Assembly: GCA_030490835.1 (NCBI GenBank)
Contig: CM059972.1
Location: forward strand, 33,397,452-33,461,451
Direction: 5' to 3'
DNA length: 64,000 bases
DNA from: Annona cherimola
Lineage: Eukaryota; Streptophyta; Magnoliopsida; Magnoliales; Annonaceae
Shown here: positions 45,654 to 57,340 of the stretch, one piece after another
Layout of the letters: every line of letters starts with the position of its first letter
Numbering within the stretch: position 1 is the first letter of the stretch
Translations under genes and position numbers: made by a program
Notes under the pieces: generated by a model
What the model saw: the letters and a program-made list of their open reading frames with translations, nothing else
Databases searched by the model: none
What the model was told of the DNA's origin: nothing

Positions 45654-48062
45654 TCATAATGGGACGTCGGGCTGAAGAAGATAAATTTAGCGTTGAATGG
45701 GAGGCAACCCATTACACTTTTTGATTTTTGTTTCAAGAATAAAGTAGTCATCTCCCAAGGCAAGGAAGGACAGGATTATCATGCTCAAATATGGACTTTC
45801 AATCCACTTTCAAGTTGATAAATAATGGAATCAAGGAGTTTCAAGTTTATATTCATCATTCAACACAAGACAATGCAGTTGGAGTGAGGTCCCAGCCTCA
45901 ATTTTTGGTGTCCGGCGCCAAGTTTTGCAAAAGAACATGTTCTAGCAAATTGGGATCAGAGAAATGGCGCCTTGGCGTTATATTCCATATTTTTCTAGGA
46001 AATAACATGTTGTAAGTTTTGAGTCAGCAAGTTGGTGCCTAGGCTCCAAATTTTGGCGCCCCGGCGCCACCCCCCTGCCAGCATAAAAAAAACAGCAAAA
46101 CACGAGTTTTCAGCATGCCAACTTCAACTGGCCATAACTTTTGATCCCGGAGGAGTTACGGGAGCTACCACATATCAACGGAAAGAATTTTTTGAGCCCG
46201 TCGAGATGAAAACCATGGTTTCCTTAGTTGATATAACTTTCAATATGAAAATCCTCCATCTTTGCATATTTTGGGTTGTTGAAGTTCTACGCAATTCGTT
46301 TTACTGCTTTTAGTGAATCACCAATTTTATTACTTTAAATAAAAGGTGTGCAAGTGGGTGGTTTGTATTTTTCATATATTTGCGGGCATGTGGATGTGTT
46401 GCTTGTGGGTAACCTTTTGGTTCAAGATGTTTCTTTAATTTGTTGTGACTAAGAGTTTAAAGTAGTGGAGGAGGAGTTTATGGACTGCACTTGTGGTATC
46501 GATAATATGGCTTGAAACTCGAGTTGGTTTGCCCAAGAAGAGCTTGTTTGAATTAAATTTGGGGTGTAAAGACTTGGACGGTTGAGCTTGCAGTGCATTT
46601 CAATATTGTGCTGCTCATTCTTCCTTCTTCCTATTTGTGACGTTGCTCGTAACCGCTCTCAACCAATGTGAGGCTGACCAACTTGGAGAATCTAATGGCA
46701 GCCCAAGCCCGGTTTCTACAGTTGTCCAATTGGGCTATGGAGGCACACTTTCGAAGACTCGTGGAGCACTGACAGATTGATATGAAGGCTTTACCACCAT
46801 TCCCATCGACACCTCCTGAGTTCTGAGCCTATTTTGGTCAATCTTCACAGTAGCCTGGTGAAGAAAGTGAGCGCGACGATGACGACTCCTCCGCATCAGA
46901 TGCATAGGGGAGTACCTGTCCTTTCCATTTTATATTCTTTTTGTATTTATTTCTCAGTCTATGATCATGCAGGGGTCATGTAGTTGCATGCATTGAGGAC
47001 AATGCATCTCTCAAGTTTGGGGGGTGTACAATTCTCGGTCGTAGGTTTGTTTTCCATGTTTTGTTTAGATTGCATATCATGTCAAATTTTGCCTGTGAAA
47101 ATTATCTTGTTTCAATCCATTTTGATGAAATATGTGCAAGATTGAGAAAAACTTTAATTTGAAATCGATTTCATAAAAAATTAGAAATTCAGGCTAAGGA
47201 TTATGTGTTAAGGAAATTTGCAAGTAACATGTGAATGAATTGGACCGAATCTCATAGTACATTGTTATAATTCAACTTCATGCTAATTTTTTCAACTGAA
47301 ATGATAAGAATTGAGTTAAACAAACGTGAACCACGTGCCTTAAGGGAATTAATGGTCTCGAAAATGGTAATATTTCACAAAAATTTTCTTGCATGTCAAG
47401 TACCCCTACCAAGTAATCGAAACAATAAAAGGGGGTGATTGACCTAAGCTAAGTAACCGGGACTTGGCATCAACAAATGTCAAGGTTCGCGTAAAAAAGC
47501 AAAGGAAAATCACAGTAAGAACGCTTTAAAAAGAAAACTTTCCTCAGATACCCTGAAATATGGTGAGGGGAGCCAAAAAAATAAAAAATAAAAAATAGAT
47601 CTCCGGATATCCTGAAATATCGTGAGGACAGTTTTGCAATAAGTTTGGGGGAGGAAAGAATGTGCAGTTAGGCAAAATGGAATCCAGTGAATGATTACCA
47701 TGTTCTTTGACTAGTTAGTTCAGCTTAAACCTTGGTTCACCTGTTTTGTATTGATTTTCTAGCAAGTTTCTTTTGATCAAGAGGAAGATTAGCATGTTCA
47801 ATTATCACTTTGTACTAGGATTACCATCATCTACATGTGACTTGGTTTGCGAATGATAAATGAATATGCATGTCCTGTTTTGAGAAATGGATGATTTTTC
47901 AAGTTTAGATTATTCTCGATCATGTTGAATAGAAAGATGGATTGTTGGAAGTATAATGGGAATCAGGTTGAGTTGACGGAGTCCAAAATCATTCATTCAT
48001 TCATTCATTCATTGTGTTTGCATGTGTTGCTCGAGGACTAGCACCATTTAAGTTTGGGGGTA
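45654..48062 (+). mobile_element. 3' non-coding region of the RT-less Athila derivative
   Basis: It starts with the Athila post-coding signature (near 45660-45715: 'tagcgttgaatgggaggcaa', also at 57210-57227). It contains more GGCGCC motifs (45913-45918, 45965-45970, 46032-46068), an open frame at 46032-46313 that I regard as chance, the block 'gcattgaggacaatgcatct' with 'caagtttggggggtg' (46991-47028) typical of Athila 3' regions, and an ATTC tandem run (47993-48012). The polypurine tract AGTTTGGGGG (48051-48060) precedes the 3' LTR. No RT or integrase. Confidence 0.75.
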
Positions 48063-49643
48063 TGATAACTCGTAAAAATACGAGTTATCATTGCCTATTT
48101 TAGACTATTTTTGCATGTTAGTCCAAGAGATTAGGTTTAATTTGCATCCATTTAGCTAAATTTTCACTCGCTTTGCATTTTAGGAGCATTATGTAGTTTT
48201 TATGCATTTTTAGTATAAATTAGGCATTTTTAGTCCATTTATTTAGTTTATGCAATTTTTACAGGAAGGACGGAGAATTACAAGCACGCGAGCTAGTCGA
48301 ATGCAGAATAGAGCCAAGTGAAGGAGCACGGGGTTGGCGCCCAGGCGCCGCCCAGTGGTGCCCAGGCACAATTCTACAGGCCTTTACCAGAATCTCCAAC
48401 ACGCAAGCAAAGTTCTAAAGGTTTTTGAAGTCACAAGTCACATTAATTCTAGGGAGTTGGCACCTAGGGCCCATCCAGGGGAGCGTAGGCGCCAAGGCAT
48501 GAAGTCCTAGGGTTTCCAGAAAGGTTTCTAAGTTACGCAGCTCCAGAGAGTTGGCACCTAGGCGCCAATACGCATCCGTACGCGCGCGGATTTCTGCACA
48601 TGTGCTGCACAAGCTACCCATTATAAATAGAAACCTAGGGCTGCTTGCAAAGGGGTTCCGGAGGCCATAAGGAGAGACCAAAATAGGGAGTAGTTGCTGG
48701 GGAGAAAAGGAAGAAACCAAAGCTTCAAGGAAGGAGAGAAGAGCAAGTGGAGATCCAAGCCATCACCGTAAAATCCATTGAGTTTCATCTCCTCTTCTCA
48801 TCTATCTCTACCTGTTTGTTATTCTCCTTGCCTGGGATGATTATAAACTCAATTCTAATGGGAATTGAAGTCATGTTTATGGGGTGAACCTTCCTATGGT
48901 GGGAGATATGTAGGATTTGAATTCATAGCTTATGATATTTGGTTTTTTTATGCTTGAATTAATAATATAGTTGTGCTCTGACATATGTTGCTTTAGATTA
49001 CCTTTATATATTATACTTAATGCGTTTACAAGCTTTGCAACATTGTGGATTGATCTAATATTCAGATTCATGCTTAGAAAAGTGGGATTTGAATGAGATC
49101 CATATATAAGGCACAGGTATTCTAACTCATGTTGTGTTAGATGTTAATATGGATAGGAATATACCTATTAACCCTGTGTAATCATGATTAGGTTATATGG
49201 TTATCAACCTTGTTTTACTTGTATGCATGGGAACATAGCACATGACTAAAACTTGGTTAGGTTTGTATGTGTTGGAAGACATATATGAATATGAATGAAC
49301 CTAGATTAGTAATCTCTGCACAATTAACTTAATTGAAACCAAATAACATAGCTATGATTCAATGAATTCATATTCCCACCTATCTTAATCATCTCAAGGC
49401 AATATCAGCAACATCTATACCACTCTGGTCATTTACTGCTTTGCTTAGTTTAGTTTAATTCGATTCTTTGAAACCAAATCTCATTCCTTTTACCAATTCA
49501 CTTAGACAATTGAGATTTAAGGTGCTAATCCATTTAACACAATCCTCGTGGGAACGATACTCTACTCACACTTTATTACTTGACACGACACGTATACTTG
49601 CGTAAATAGCAAGCAATTTAATAGACATATACACAGCTCATCA
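48063..49643 (+). repeat. 3' LTR of the RT-less Athila derivative
   Basis: 1581 bp, TGATAACTCGTAAAAA to cacagctcatca. It differs from the 5' LTR by scattered substitutions and about 20 extra bases near 48468-48488 ('ggcccatccaggggagc'). Confidence 0.93.
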
Positions 49644-52600
49644 TTAACTCCCATTTCAGAGAGGGCGCCGCTGGCCTTAGGCCTGTTTCAAGCGACTTGG
49701 CCACACCAAGGAGGGACAATCAGTCTACTTATACCCTTTAGGTGGACCCATTATGTTGTGCACATGAACTTTGCATCAATTCATCTTTTACATGCTAGCA
49801 TGATTTTTCAATCAGAAGCATAGAATCACATAGCATTTATAAAAGAAAATTTTCATAATATTGCATTTGAAATAAAACATCATTTTAATACCATTTTGCT
49901 AAGGGATGACCATCCTAAAACACATTAGAAACAATTTCCATAGTTTCATTAAACAAGTTAAATCAAAATTGCATTTATGTAAATAATTTAGAAAAGCAAA
50001 AATCCTTTAGAAAATTTGCTTGCTTACCTGAATTCCTTAGCTTTCCATCACAGCTTTTTCTTTGCCTTTGCCTACATGAGAATAATATGATTTTTCATAC
50101 ATTTCTTTTTATCATATTTTATTTAGTTTTCCAACCCATTCTATATACATACATCATTTATTTGACTTCATAAGTCATCATACACATATATAACACATTT
50201 TTATATATTTCGTCGGCTATCACATACCATAACTTATATATCCCCATACATAGGGTATTCCTTTCAATCTCATAAAATTCATTCAATAATCATTATACAT
50301 AGGTTCATTAACCTCACCTTGCCATTTATCCATTTTTCCAAAATACACACATGGATGTTTTACCTATGCACATATCATTGCCTTAGCTTCATAAATCAAG
50401 TCCAAAATTTTGGATTTAATATCATAAAATCTTAAACAGATATATAAATATGGAATTCATCTCATTTTCATGCATTTTTGAACAAAATCATTTTTCATAA
50501 GTCATTCATCACCTATTCATCTTTATCCATTCACATAAGCACATTTAACAACATATACATAATGCATTTCATAAAATTTGCTAACTCTGAAATTTAATCC
50601 ATATTTCATAGGGTTAATTAACCTTAATTACTCCTGCATTTAGGGTATTTTTATGAGATTTAAATCCACTTTCCATAGGTTTCTAAAACAGCAAGTTTGG
50701 AACCCGTTTTTCACCCGTTTAACGTCTCTTTTGACACATAACCCTATGCAGTCATATAATTCCGAAAATTCAGAAAATAAATCCAACTTTCCTAATCCAT
50801 ATTTAGTGATTTAACACATATATAACATTCATAAATTATCATTTCTCAAAACAGCAAATTGCCTACACATTTTGAGTCCCTTTTCACATCGGTTAGACAT
50901 ATTTTCATAAAATCTATAAAATCAGTTTTAGGGCTTCTTTTTCCAAATATTTTTGGGCATCCATAACACCTTAAACTTAGGGTATTTTATCCTAAATAAC
51001 ATTCATAAAACATGCAAACCCATTTTCATAGCATTTTTAGCATATAAACATAGAAATTAGGTCAAAATCATCACTTTGCATTCCGTAACTTCAAAAATTC
51101 ATCATTTAAGAATAAGCCATCATATATTTTGCATGAATACATAATTCATAACATAATCACATCATCAAACGAAAACAAAAACTTGTCTTGGAGATTTAGG
51201 GTTTACCAACTTGGATTTTCCACTTAATACGCATGCAAAACTTCACTTTTATCAACTTAAACTTGAAAATTCATACATAAAACCTAATTCCCATTCCATA
51301 TTCAATCGAAAGCATGTGAAATCATCACTTTACAGATTCTTTAAGCATCCTTTTCATTTTCCCATTTTGGAGTTTAAAAACTCAAAATAATCAACTCAAA
51401 CAACACGTAAACTTACTTGGTTTTGGGCCAAATCAAATTCTAGCACTTGGAGATGGTTTCCTCCTCAATTCCCTTCCCTTTTTTCTTGTTTTTCCTTCTT
51501 CCTTGGCTGGGTAAAATGGACGTGAGCTGCTTCTGGTTTGCTTGGGTGAAAAATCCCACACTTAGCCAATTTCCAACTCTCTCTCACTATGGACGTGCAT
51601 GGATATGTATAGCTGGATTTTTTTCCAGCTGTGGGCCCCACAATTTGGGAAATTTCCACAAAATTTTAATGCCCCCTTATCACCTTCATGTGTTGGCAAC
51701 TTCCCAGCCAAGTAAATTGAGATTTTACCATTTTTCAAAAATCAAAAAATGGCATCAATCCATAGCCGTCCAAATCTGCCCATCCAAGCACGTCTCTGCT
51801 GCCCATTTTTCCAAAAAAAATTTCCCGTTTTTAAAATTCCAAAATATGATTAATTTATAAATATAATTATCCCTTAATTAATTCATTAATTTATCATGAA
51901 ATAAAATGACAAATATGGCAGCAACAGCAGCACATTTCTGCACATCATTTCTGATCATAAGCTGTCCACTTTTTCAGCTGCATGCATCTGCATTTTATTA
52001 TTTTTTTTATTGCTGAAAATCTTCATAATTGGATGCACATTTTATTTACCTGCATCTCAGCAACATATATGCATATTTTTAAAATTAAAAAATCAAAAAT
52101 ATGCATCAAAGGCAGCCCCTTGGACGTCCCTTGTTGCCACACCACCTATGCTAGGTTGTTTGCATTGTAGCTCCATCATCATATGCATTTAATGGTTGGA
52201 TAATTCTCATATTTTTGCATTTAAAATAAATACGCAAAATACCCTAGAAATGGCCTGCAATTTCCACCTCAATTCCCATTAATTTCAAGCCATTATGCTT
52301 TGTACTCTAGCTTTAAATGCAATGTACTCTTGAGGTTCATTAGTCAACCAAACTTACTTTTTCATTGCAGGTATTTTCCCCATATTTCATGCTTAATCCT
52401 ATCCATCCAAAATAAACATCTCATAATTTCGTTCAACCATTTCAAATTTCATCTCAATCTGAGCTTCCTAGCTCCCGTTATAGCCGTTTAAAGTTAACGG
52501 TCGAAATTGAAATATAATCAATAAATCATAACTCCCATTTAATCAAGAATTTTCATAAAGCATTAATTTCATAATCCCAATCCCAATATCATTGAAGTTC

Positions 52601-52951
52601 AGTTCAAATTTCACTTGAATCCGCCTTACAGACGTTGAGTTATGAATTTTCCAATATTTTTCCATTAAACTTGTCAATTATCATATAAATTCCCATAATT
52701 CATATTAATTAATGGAAAATGATTTCCCATAATGTATTTACACATTTACATCAAAAATAACTTACTCTAATTCCATTATCTCATTTTAGCTCAAAATGAT
52801 TAATCACATCATTATTGCTAATCCTTAACCCTAATTGAAATAATTAGCAAAAATCATATAATACCTTCATAATTCAATAATTCACAAATAATGTCATATA
52901 CATGATTAATGCATACATATGGGCTCTACCTGGTTAGGGTTTCACATTAGC

Positions 52952-53985
52952 CAAACTCCAAATGGACATAGTCTCATTCAAACAACACTCATTCAAACAA
53001 CACGGAGAAGAGACTTTATCAGAGGTGTGGGATCGATTCAAAGACTTGCTCTGGAAGTGGCCACATCACGGAATCCAACCATGGGTTCAAATTTAGATTT
53101 TCTACAATGGTCTCCAATATTCCACCCGTCATATGGTGGATTCATCGTCCAACGGTTCCTTGCTGGGGGAAAGCTATCGAGAATCATACGCCCTGCTAGA
53201 GAATATGGCGGCCAACACCTATCAACTGCCATCTGACAAAAGTCGAAGTAGAGGTCTATTCCAATTGGACGTGGTCTCATTGATAAAGGCTCACATCAAT
53301 GCTCTATCCATGTAGATTCAGAACCTATCCAGGCCTGCCAACGTTAATACAGTAGGGGCATCTACACCACATCAGCTGTCAGCAGCAGAATCTGTACATG
53401 GTGCAGAGAATTAGGCCATCCCAGTGATCAACGTGCCTCCAATCCGGAGTCCATTAATTACGTGGGAAATTTCTAGAGAAATCTAGCGAATCCATATGCG
53501 AACAACTACAATCTAGGTTGGAGGAATCATCCTAACTTCTCGTGGAATAACCAGATAAGGTCGAATCAGCCACCTGAATTCTCACAGCAGCCCTCACAGC
53601 AACAACCAGCAAGACCAGTTCAACTCAATCTACCACCTCGGAAAGAGAAGAAATCTGATCTGGAAATTTTTTTATGCATTTCATGCAATCCCAGATCACA
53701 ACAAACAAAAATCTAAAAGCACAGATCGGCCAACTGGCCTCATCCCTAAACAACCGGCGTCAAGGTGCACTGCCAAGCGACACGGAATAAAATCCAAAGG
53801 GAAAAGGCAAAGAACAAGTGCAGGCAATCACATTGTGCAGCGGAAAGCAGCTATCTGATGCAACTCAGCCAGAAGTGTTAACTGAAGCCACTAATCCTCT
53901 GATTCAGTAGTCACAGGAGGCAGAGGAACTAGATACAACACGGAAGCAACTGGATGCTGAATTAGCCACAAATCAAAGGCCGCCT
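52952..53985 (+). pseudogene. gag: Host Athila-like gag, C-terminal part
   Basis: It resumes directly after the TTAGC repeat in the frame left at 42311, with EETLSEVWDRFKDLLWKWPHHGIQ, a hallmark Athila capsid sequence. Several frameshifts follow: parts are read at 53133-53315 (GSLLGESYRESYALLENMA) and further on as WRNHPNFSWNNQ near 53520-53550, which also occurs in the element at 61771. A zinc knuckle remnant lies around 53400 (C-REL..H pattern). Many stops. It ends at 53985, where the reversed truncated LTR starts, so the gag-protease linker is lost. Confidence 0.8.
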
Positions 53986-56349
53986 TGTGGCGCCCCCAAC
54001 CCGATGCTCCACATAGTCCTTACTCCGGGGTCAAAAAGTGTTGGTAAACGTGACTTAGGATTGTTGCCTTGATCATACGGTAAATTTTTTATATATATAT
54101 AACATCAATACAGATAACATTTTCATTCATCCAACATGGAAAGCATTTTCCATATCATAGTCTTAACTATTGTCTTTACAGAAAAATCATCATATACACC
54201 ATTTACATATAATTCTGCATTTTCTCACATATTCCATACAGGTTGTACTACCTCAACTTAATTGTTTTCATCAACATTCAACATAACATTGATCATACTA
54301 TAAATTCTTCTTCTTTTTTTCACACATGCAAAGGAACGCAAATATCTTGACATTCTTTTTATACCTGTCCTTCTCCATGGATCATCTCCATTTACCTGAC
54401 TAAATTTTGGAAAACAACACATGAGTACTAATACCAAGTAAGCAAGTCCTTTCCTTTTGTAAGTAAACATTTTCCATTTCCTTTTTGTGCATAATATGAA
54501 AATGCAAATGCATTCAATGCATACATGACATTTCTCCAAATGGATCGCTAGCTAGGCGTCTACTACTTGATCCTGCTCCCATTTCAGGGAGGTCGCCGAC
54601 GGCCTCAACCTGTATTAGCGACTCGGTTATGTTAGAGGAGGACAACTGGTCCAATTACACCTCTCTCGTAACCTAATCCTCGTGCACCATGATTATTCAT
54701 AGTCACATGCTGGCATAGCATTTATAAATCATAAACTTTTCATAAAAGCAATTAACAAGTAGTTAGCAATCATTTCATGTAAAACATTATAGGAATGGCC
54801 ATCCTTAAATATATTTTATAAATCATGTGAGCAAACAATTTGCAAGCATTTAGAAATATTTTAGAAAGCATGTAACTTGCTTACCTGTGATAGTCAACTG
54901 GTACTTTCCACCTTTCTCCTTTCCTTTTCCTATACAAATGAAAAGGACCATTTTTTTCTTATATAAACATAATATCCCATGCTTACACATTTTTACTATT
55001 AACTCTAAATCTATCTTAGGGTTTTCTAACCCATGTGTGTTTCATATCAACTTTGACCCATTTCTACCTTTAGTTCAATATTGTCATCACCCTGTTCCAA
55101 TTTACTTATGTTTACCATCTCTCACTTATCAATTCCATCTTTAACACTTGTTTTCTTTCCTTTAGTCAACTTCTTAAGGCAATTGCTTATGAACTTCCTA
55201 AGTCATTTGATGTCACCAATTCAAATAAGCCGTTTATCTTCCTTTTTCCATAAATTCAATATAATTATCTTCTAACCACATTTTCATATTTAGCTAATAC
55301 CAACCACTCTTATCCTCATTTGGTTGAACTTGTTTCAAGGTCTAACCATTCCATTTATTTTGACATCATTATTTAAGGGTTAATTTTCCAAATCCTACTT
55401 AGGATTTGTAATACTTGGCTAAATCCGACATCTTGGATTTTAGCATTTTATACTTAGCATATATTTCCTATAATTGACATATTATTTGAGAAAATCTCTC
55501 AAGATATTTACTTAAGGGTAAGGGCTTAAATTTGGGTCTAAAAGTTTTATAATTTTTGTAATTTCCCTCAAACAGCCCTTTATATTACATTTAACCCTCA
55601 TCTATATTTTCTAAAATCACATCTTAGGTACTTAATCACTTACTTAGTGATCATAAATTTGTACCTTTTTTGCAAACATTGTTTACACATTATAATGAAA
55701 ATAAATTTCATTTAAAATTTCTGGAACTTATTATTAAATTCTAAAACAGCCTTTGTTTTCTTATTTTCACTAAGTTTCATCTTCTTATTTACCCATTAAT
55801 TCCATATACATATTATAACATCAATTATTAATCATTCTTGATATCCTTAATATTTTGTTACACTCTTGACTAACATATATATCAATTCGGGTCATTTCCA
55901 CTTAGGTTTCATATTTCTTTTTGATTATTTTCCAAACCGTCCACATTTGCTGAAATTAGATGTACTGATTTCTTTAAATCTTAATTTATAATCAAATCAA
56001 GGTATTTAACACTGAAATTTCTATCATACATCATTAACTACATGAATTAACCCTCATAAAATTTTTAGCAAGAAATATTAATATTATATATTTATTTTGG
56101 CATTTTTACTATGCTGGACAGTGTTGTGAAGTTAGGGACAGTCCTAATCACATTAATTTTAATCCATACTTATGTCATCCAAAAATCATTTTTGACTTTT
56201 TTCGAGTGATAATAATGATGTCTTATATATCATATCAACATTTCAGATTAAAAATCCATCTACAAAAAATATTCAAAATTATTTACTACAGATGATCATG
56301 TCACCCGTTTTACCCTGTTTAATTTAATCTTCTGGGATTTTTAATTTAC
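53986..56349 (-). mobile_element. Reversed LTR2-like LTR, truncated at its 5' end
   Basis: The minus strand ends TCGGGTTGGGGGCGCCACA at 53986 and contains the LTR hairpin remnant (54050-54076), the 'ggcggcgacc' region (54570-54610, minus) and blocks matching LTR2 (for example the complement of 'tgtaaaacattataggaatg' near 54778 versus 17620). About 2364 bp remain. No TG start or matching TSD is found on the right, where host protease sequence begins near 56350. The missing LTR start and the missing host segment point to one deletion across that junction. The left TSD candidate is cgcct (53981-53985). The assignment of 55000-56349 rests partly on continuity. Confidence 0.65.
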
Positions 56350-57170
56350 AACCTGCTTAAGTTGATTTTCAAAAAACTGGGCATTGGGGAAGCTCGATCT
56401 GCAACAGTCATGTTGCAACTAGTGGACCGGTCTATGACATATCCGGAGGGCATCAATGAAGATGTTTTTGTCAAGGTGGACAAGTTCATCTTTCCAGCAT
56501 ATTTCATTATCCTGGATTATGAAGAATACCGAGATGTGCCAATTATCTTGGGTCGGCCTTTCCTTGCAACGGGCAATGCCATAATTGCTATACGGGCTGG
56601 AGAATTAACTATACAGGTGCAAAATGAACAAATCATATTCAATGTGTTCAAGGCGACACAACGCCCAAATGATTCAGAGGAATGTTTCATGATTGATATG
56701 GCCGATCCAGTGGTTAAAGAATCTTTTTCAACTGATAGTGAGGAAGACTCAAAGGAAACTACATTAAATGAGGAATGTGAAATAACTGCAAGTATAAATG
56801 AAAATGTATCTTCTTATAAAGAAGAATAAATAGATCCTTATATCGTGCTTGAACAATTGGCCGAGCCGATGGAAAGCCAGGAAGAAGAAATTGATGAAGA
56901 CTTGGAAGTTGATACAGTGGAGAAAGTGGAAATTTGTCATACAACAAACCTCTACTTTGTCTTCTTGAAAATCAGAACAAATATGACTCAATGGATCTAT
57001 GCATAACCGTGGAGCCATCATCAATTCAAGACCATGACAAACTCTTCTATAGTCTCTATAAAATTCCAAAAAAGAGGCGAACTGATCTAATTGAAGGGGC
57101 TAAGAAGAGATCTGAACTTCCATGGTGCAATCCGAACAGAAGGAAGTTCGATTAGGCAGGAATCGGTTAA
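56350..57170 (+). pseudogene. Host Athila-like protease C-terminal part and post-protease acidic module
   Basis: The frame 56350-56829 begins inside the protease just after the catalytic DxGAS site, which is lost, and shows IFKKLGIGEARSATVMLQL, FIFPAYFIILDYEE and ILGRPFLAT, diagnostic of Athila protease. Instead of running into RT it passes through a stop at 56827 into an acidic region (EEEIDEDLEVDTVEKVE) and, after a frameshift near 56940, LFYSLYKIPKKRR...AKKRSELP and RRKFD. This second half matches 45260-45640 of the RT-less derivative. RT, RNase H and integrase are absent between protease and the 3' region. Confidence 0.82.
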
Positions 57171-57340
57171 CACCTAAACAACGGAAACGTCAGGCTGAGG
57201 ACGTTAAACTTAGCGCTGAATGGGAGGCCACTCATCACTCATTTTTACTTTTATTTTTGTTTTTATTTTTGTTTTTGTTTTTGTTTTTCTTTTTCTTTTA
57301 TGTAGGAGAATGACTTGGAGCTCAATTTCATAAAGATCAT
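57171..57340 (+). mobile_element. Host Athila-like 3' region up to the next insertion
   Basis: It contains 'ttagcgctgaatgggaggcc' (57209-57228), the conserved post-coding Athila motif, then a T-rich run with TTTTTG units (57240-57300). It ends at 57340, where the next LTR begins (candidate left TSD atcat, 57336-57340; the right copy is beyond the window). The rest of the host element lies outside the window. Confidence 0.75.

Larger units (their letters stand above)
43019..49643 (+). mobile_element. Non-autonomous Athila-like derivative without RT, TSD TTAAC
   Basis: A 6625-bp element has LTRs at 43019-44578 and 48063-49643 and the TSD TTAAC (43014-43018, 49644-49648). Asp-type primer site at 44585-44602 (TGGCGTCGTTGCCAGGAA, three transitions from perfect) and polypurine tract at 48051-48060. 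The 3.5-kb internal region encodes only a short gag-like and acidic protein (44733-45653). No protease, RT, RNase H or integrase is visible. The LTRs are nearly identical by eye, so insertion was recent relative to the host. It is inserted in the reversed solo LTR. Confidence 0.92.
42312..52946 (-). mobile_element. Reversed solo LTR (family LTR1), TSD TTAGC, carrying a nested element
   Basis: On the minus strand it starts TGTGAAACCCTAACCAGG at 52946 and ends TTTGGGGCGCCACA at 42312. TTAGC flanks it (42307-42311 and 52947-52951). Its own sequence is 42312-43018 and 49649-52946, about 4005 bp, the same length as the solo LTR at 1382-5384. It is close in sequence to that copy but inverted. It has no internal domain. 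The Athila-like derivative at 43019-49643 is nested inside it. Removing it restores a continuous gag frame in the host element. Confidence 0.92.

Noticed and set aside
46032..46313. Open frame of 93 codons in the 3' region of the RT-less element as a possible envelope-like gene
   Set aside because: No membrane segment pattern, signal peptide or similarity to known Athila envelope-like proteins can be seen, and it starts within the GGCGCC motif cluster. Too weak to call.
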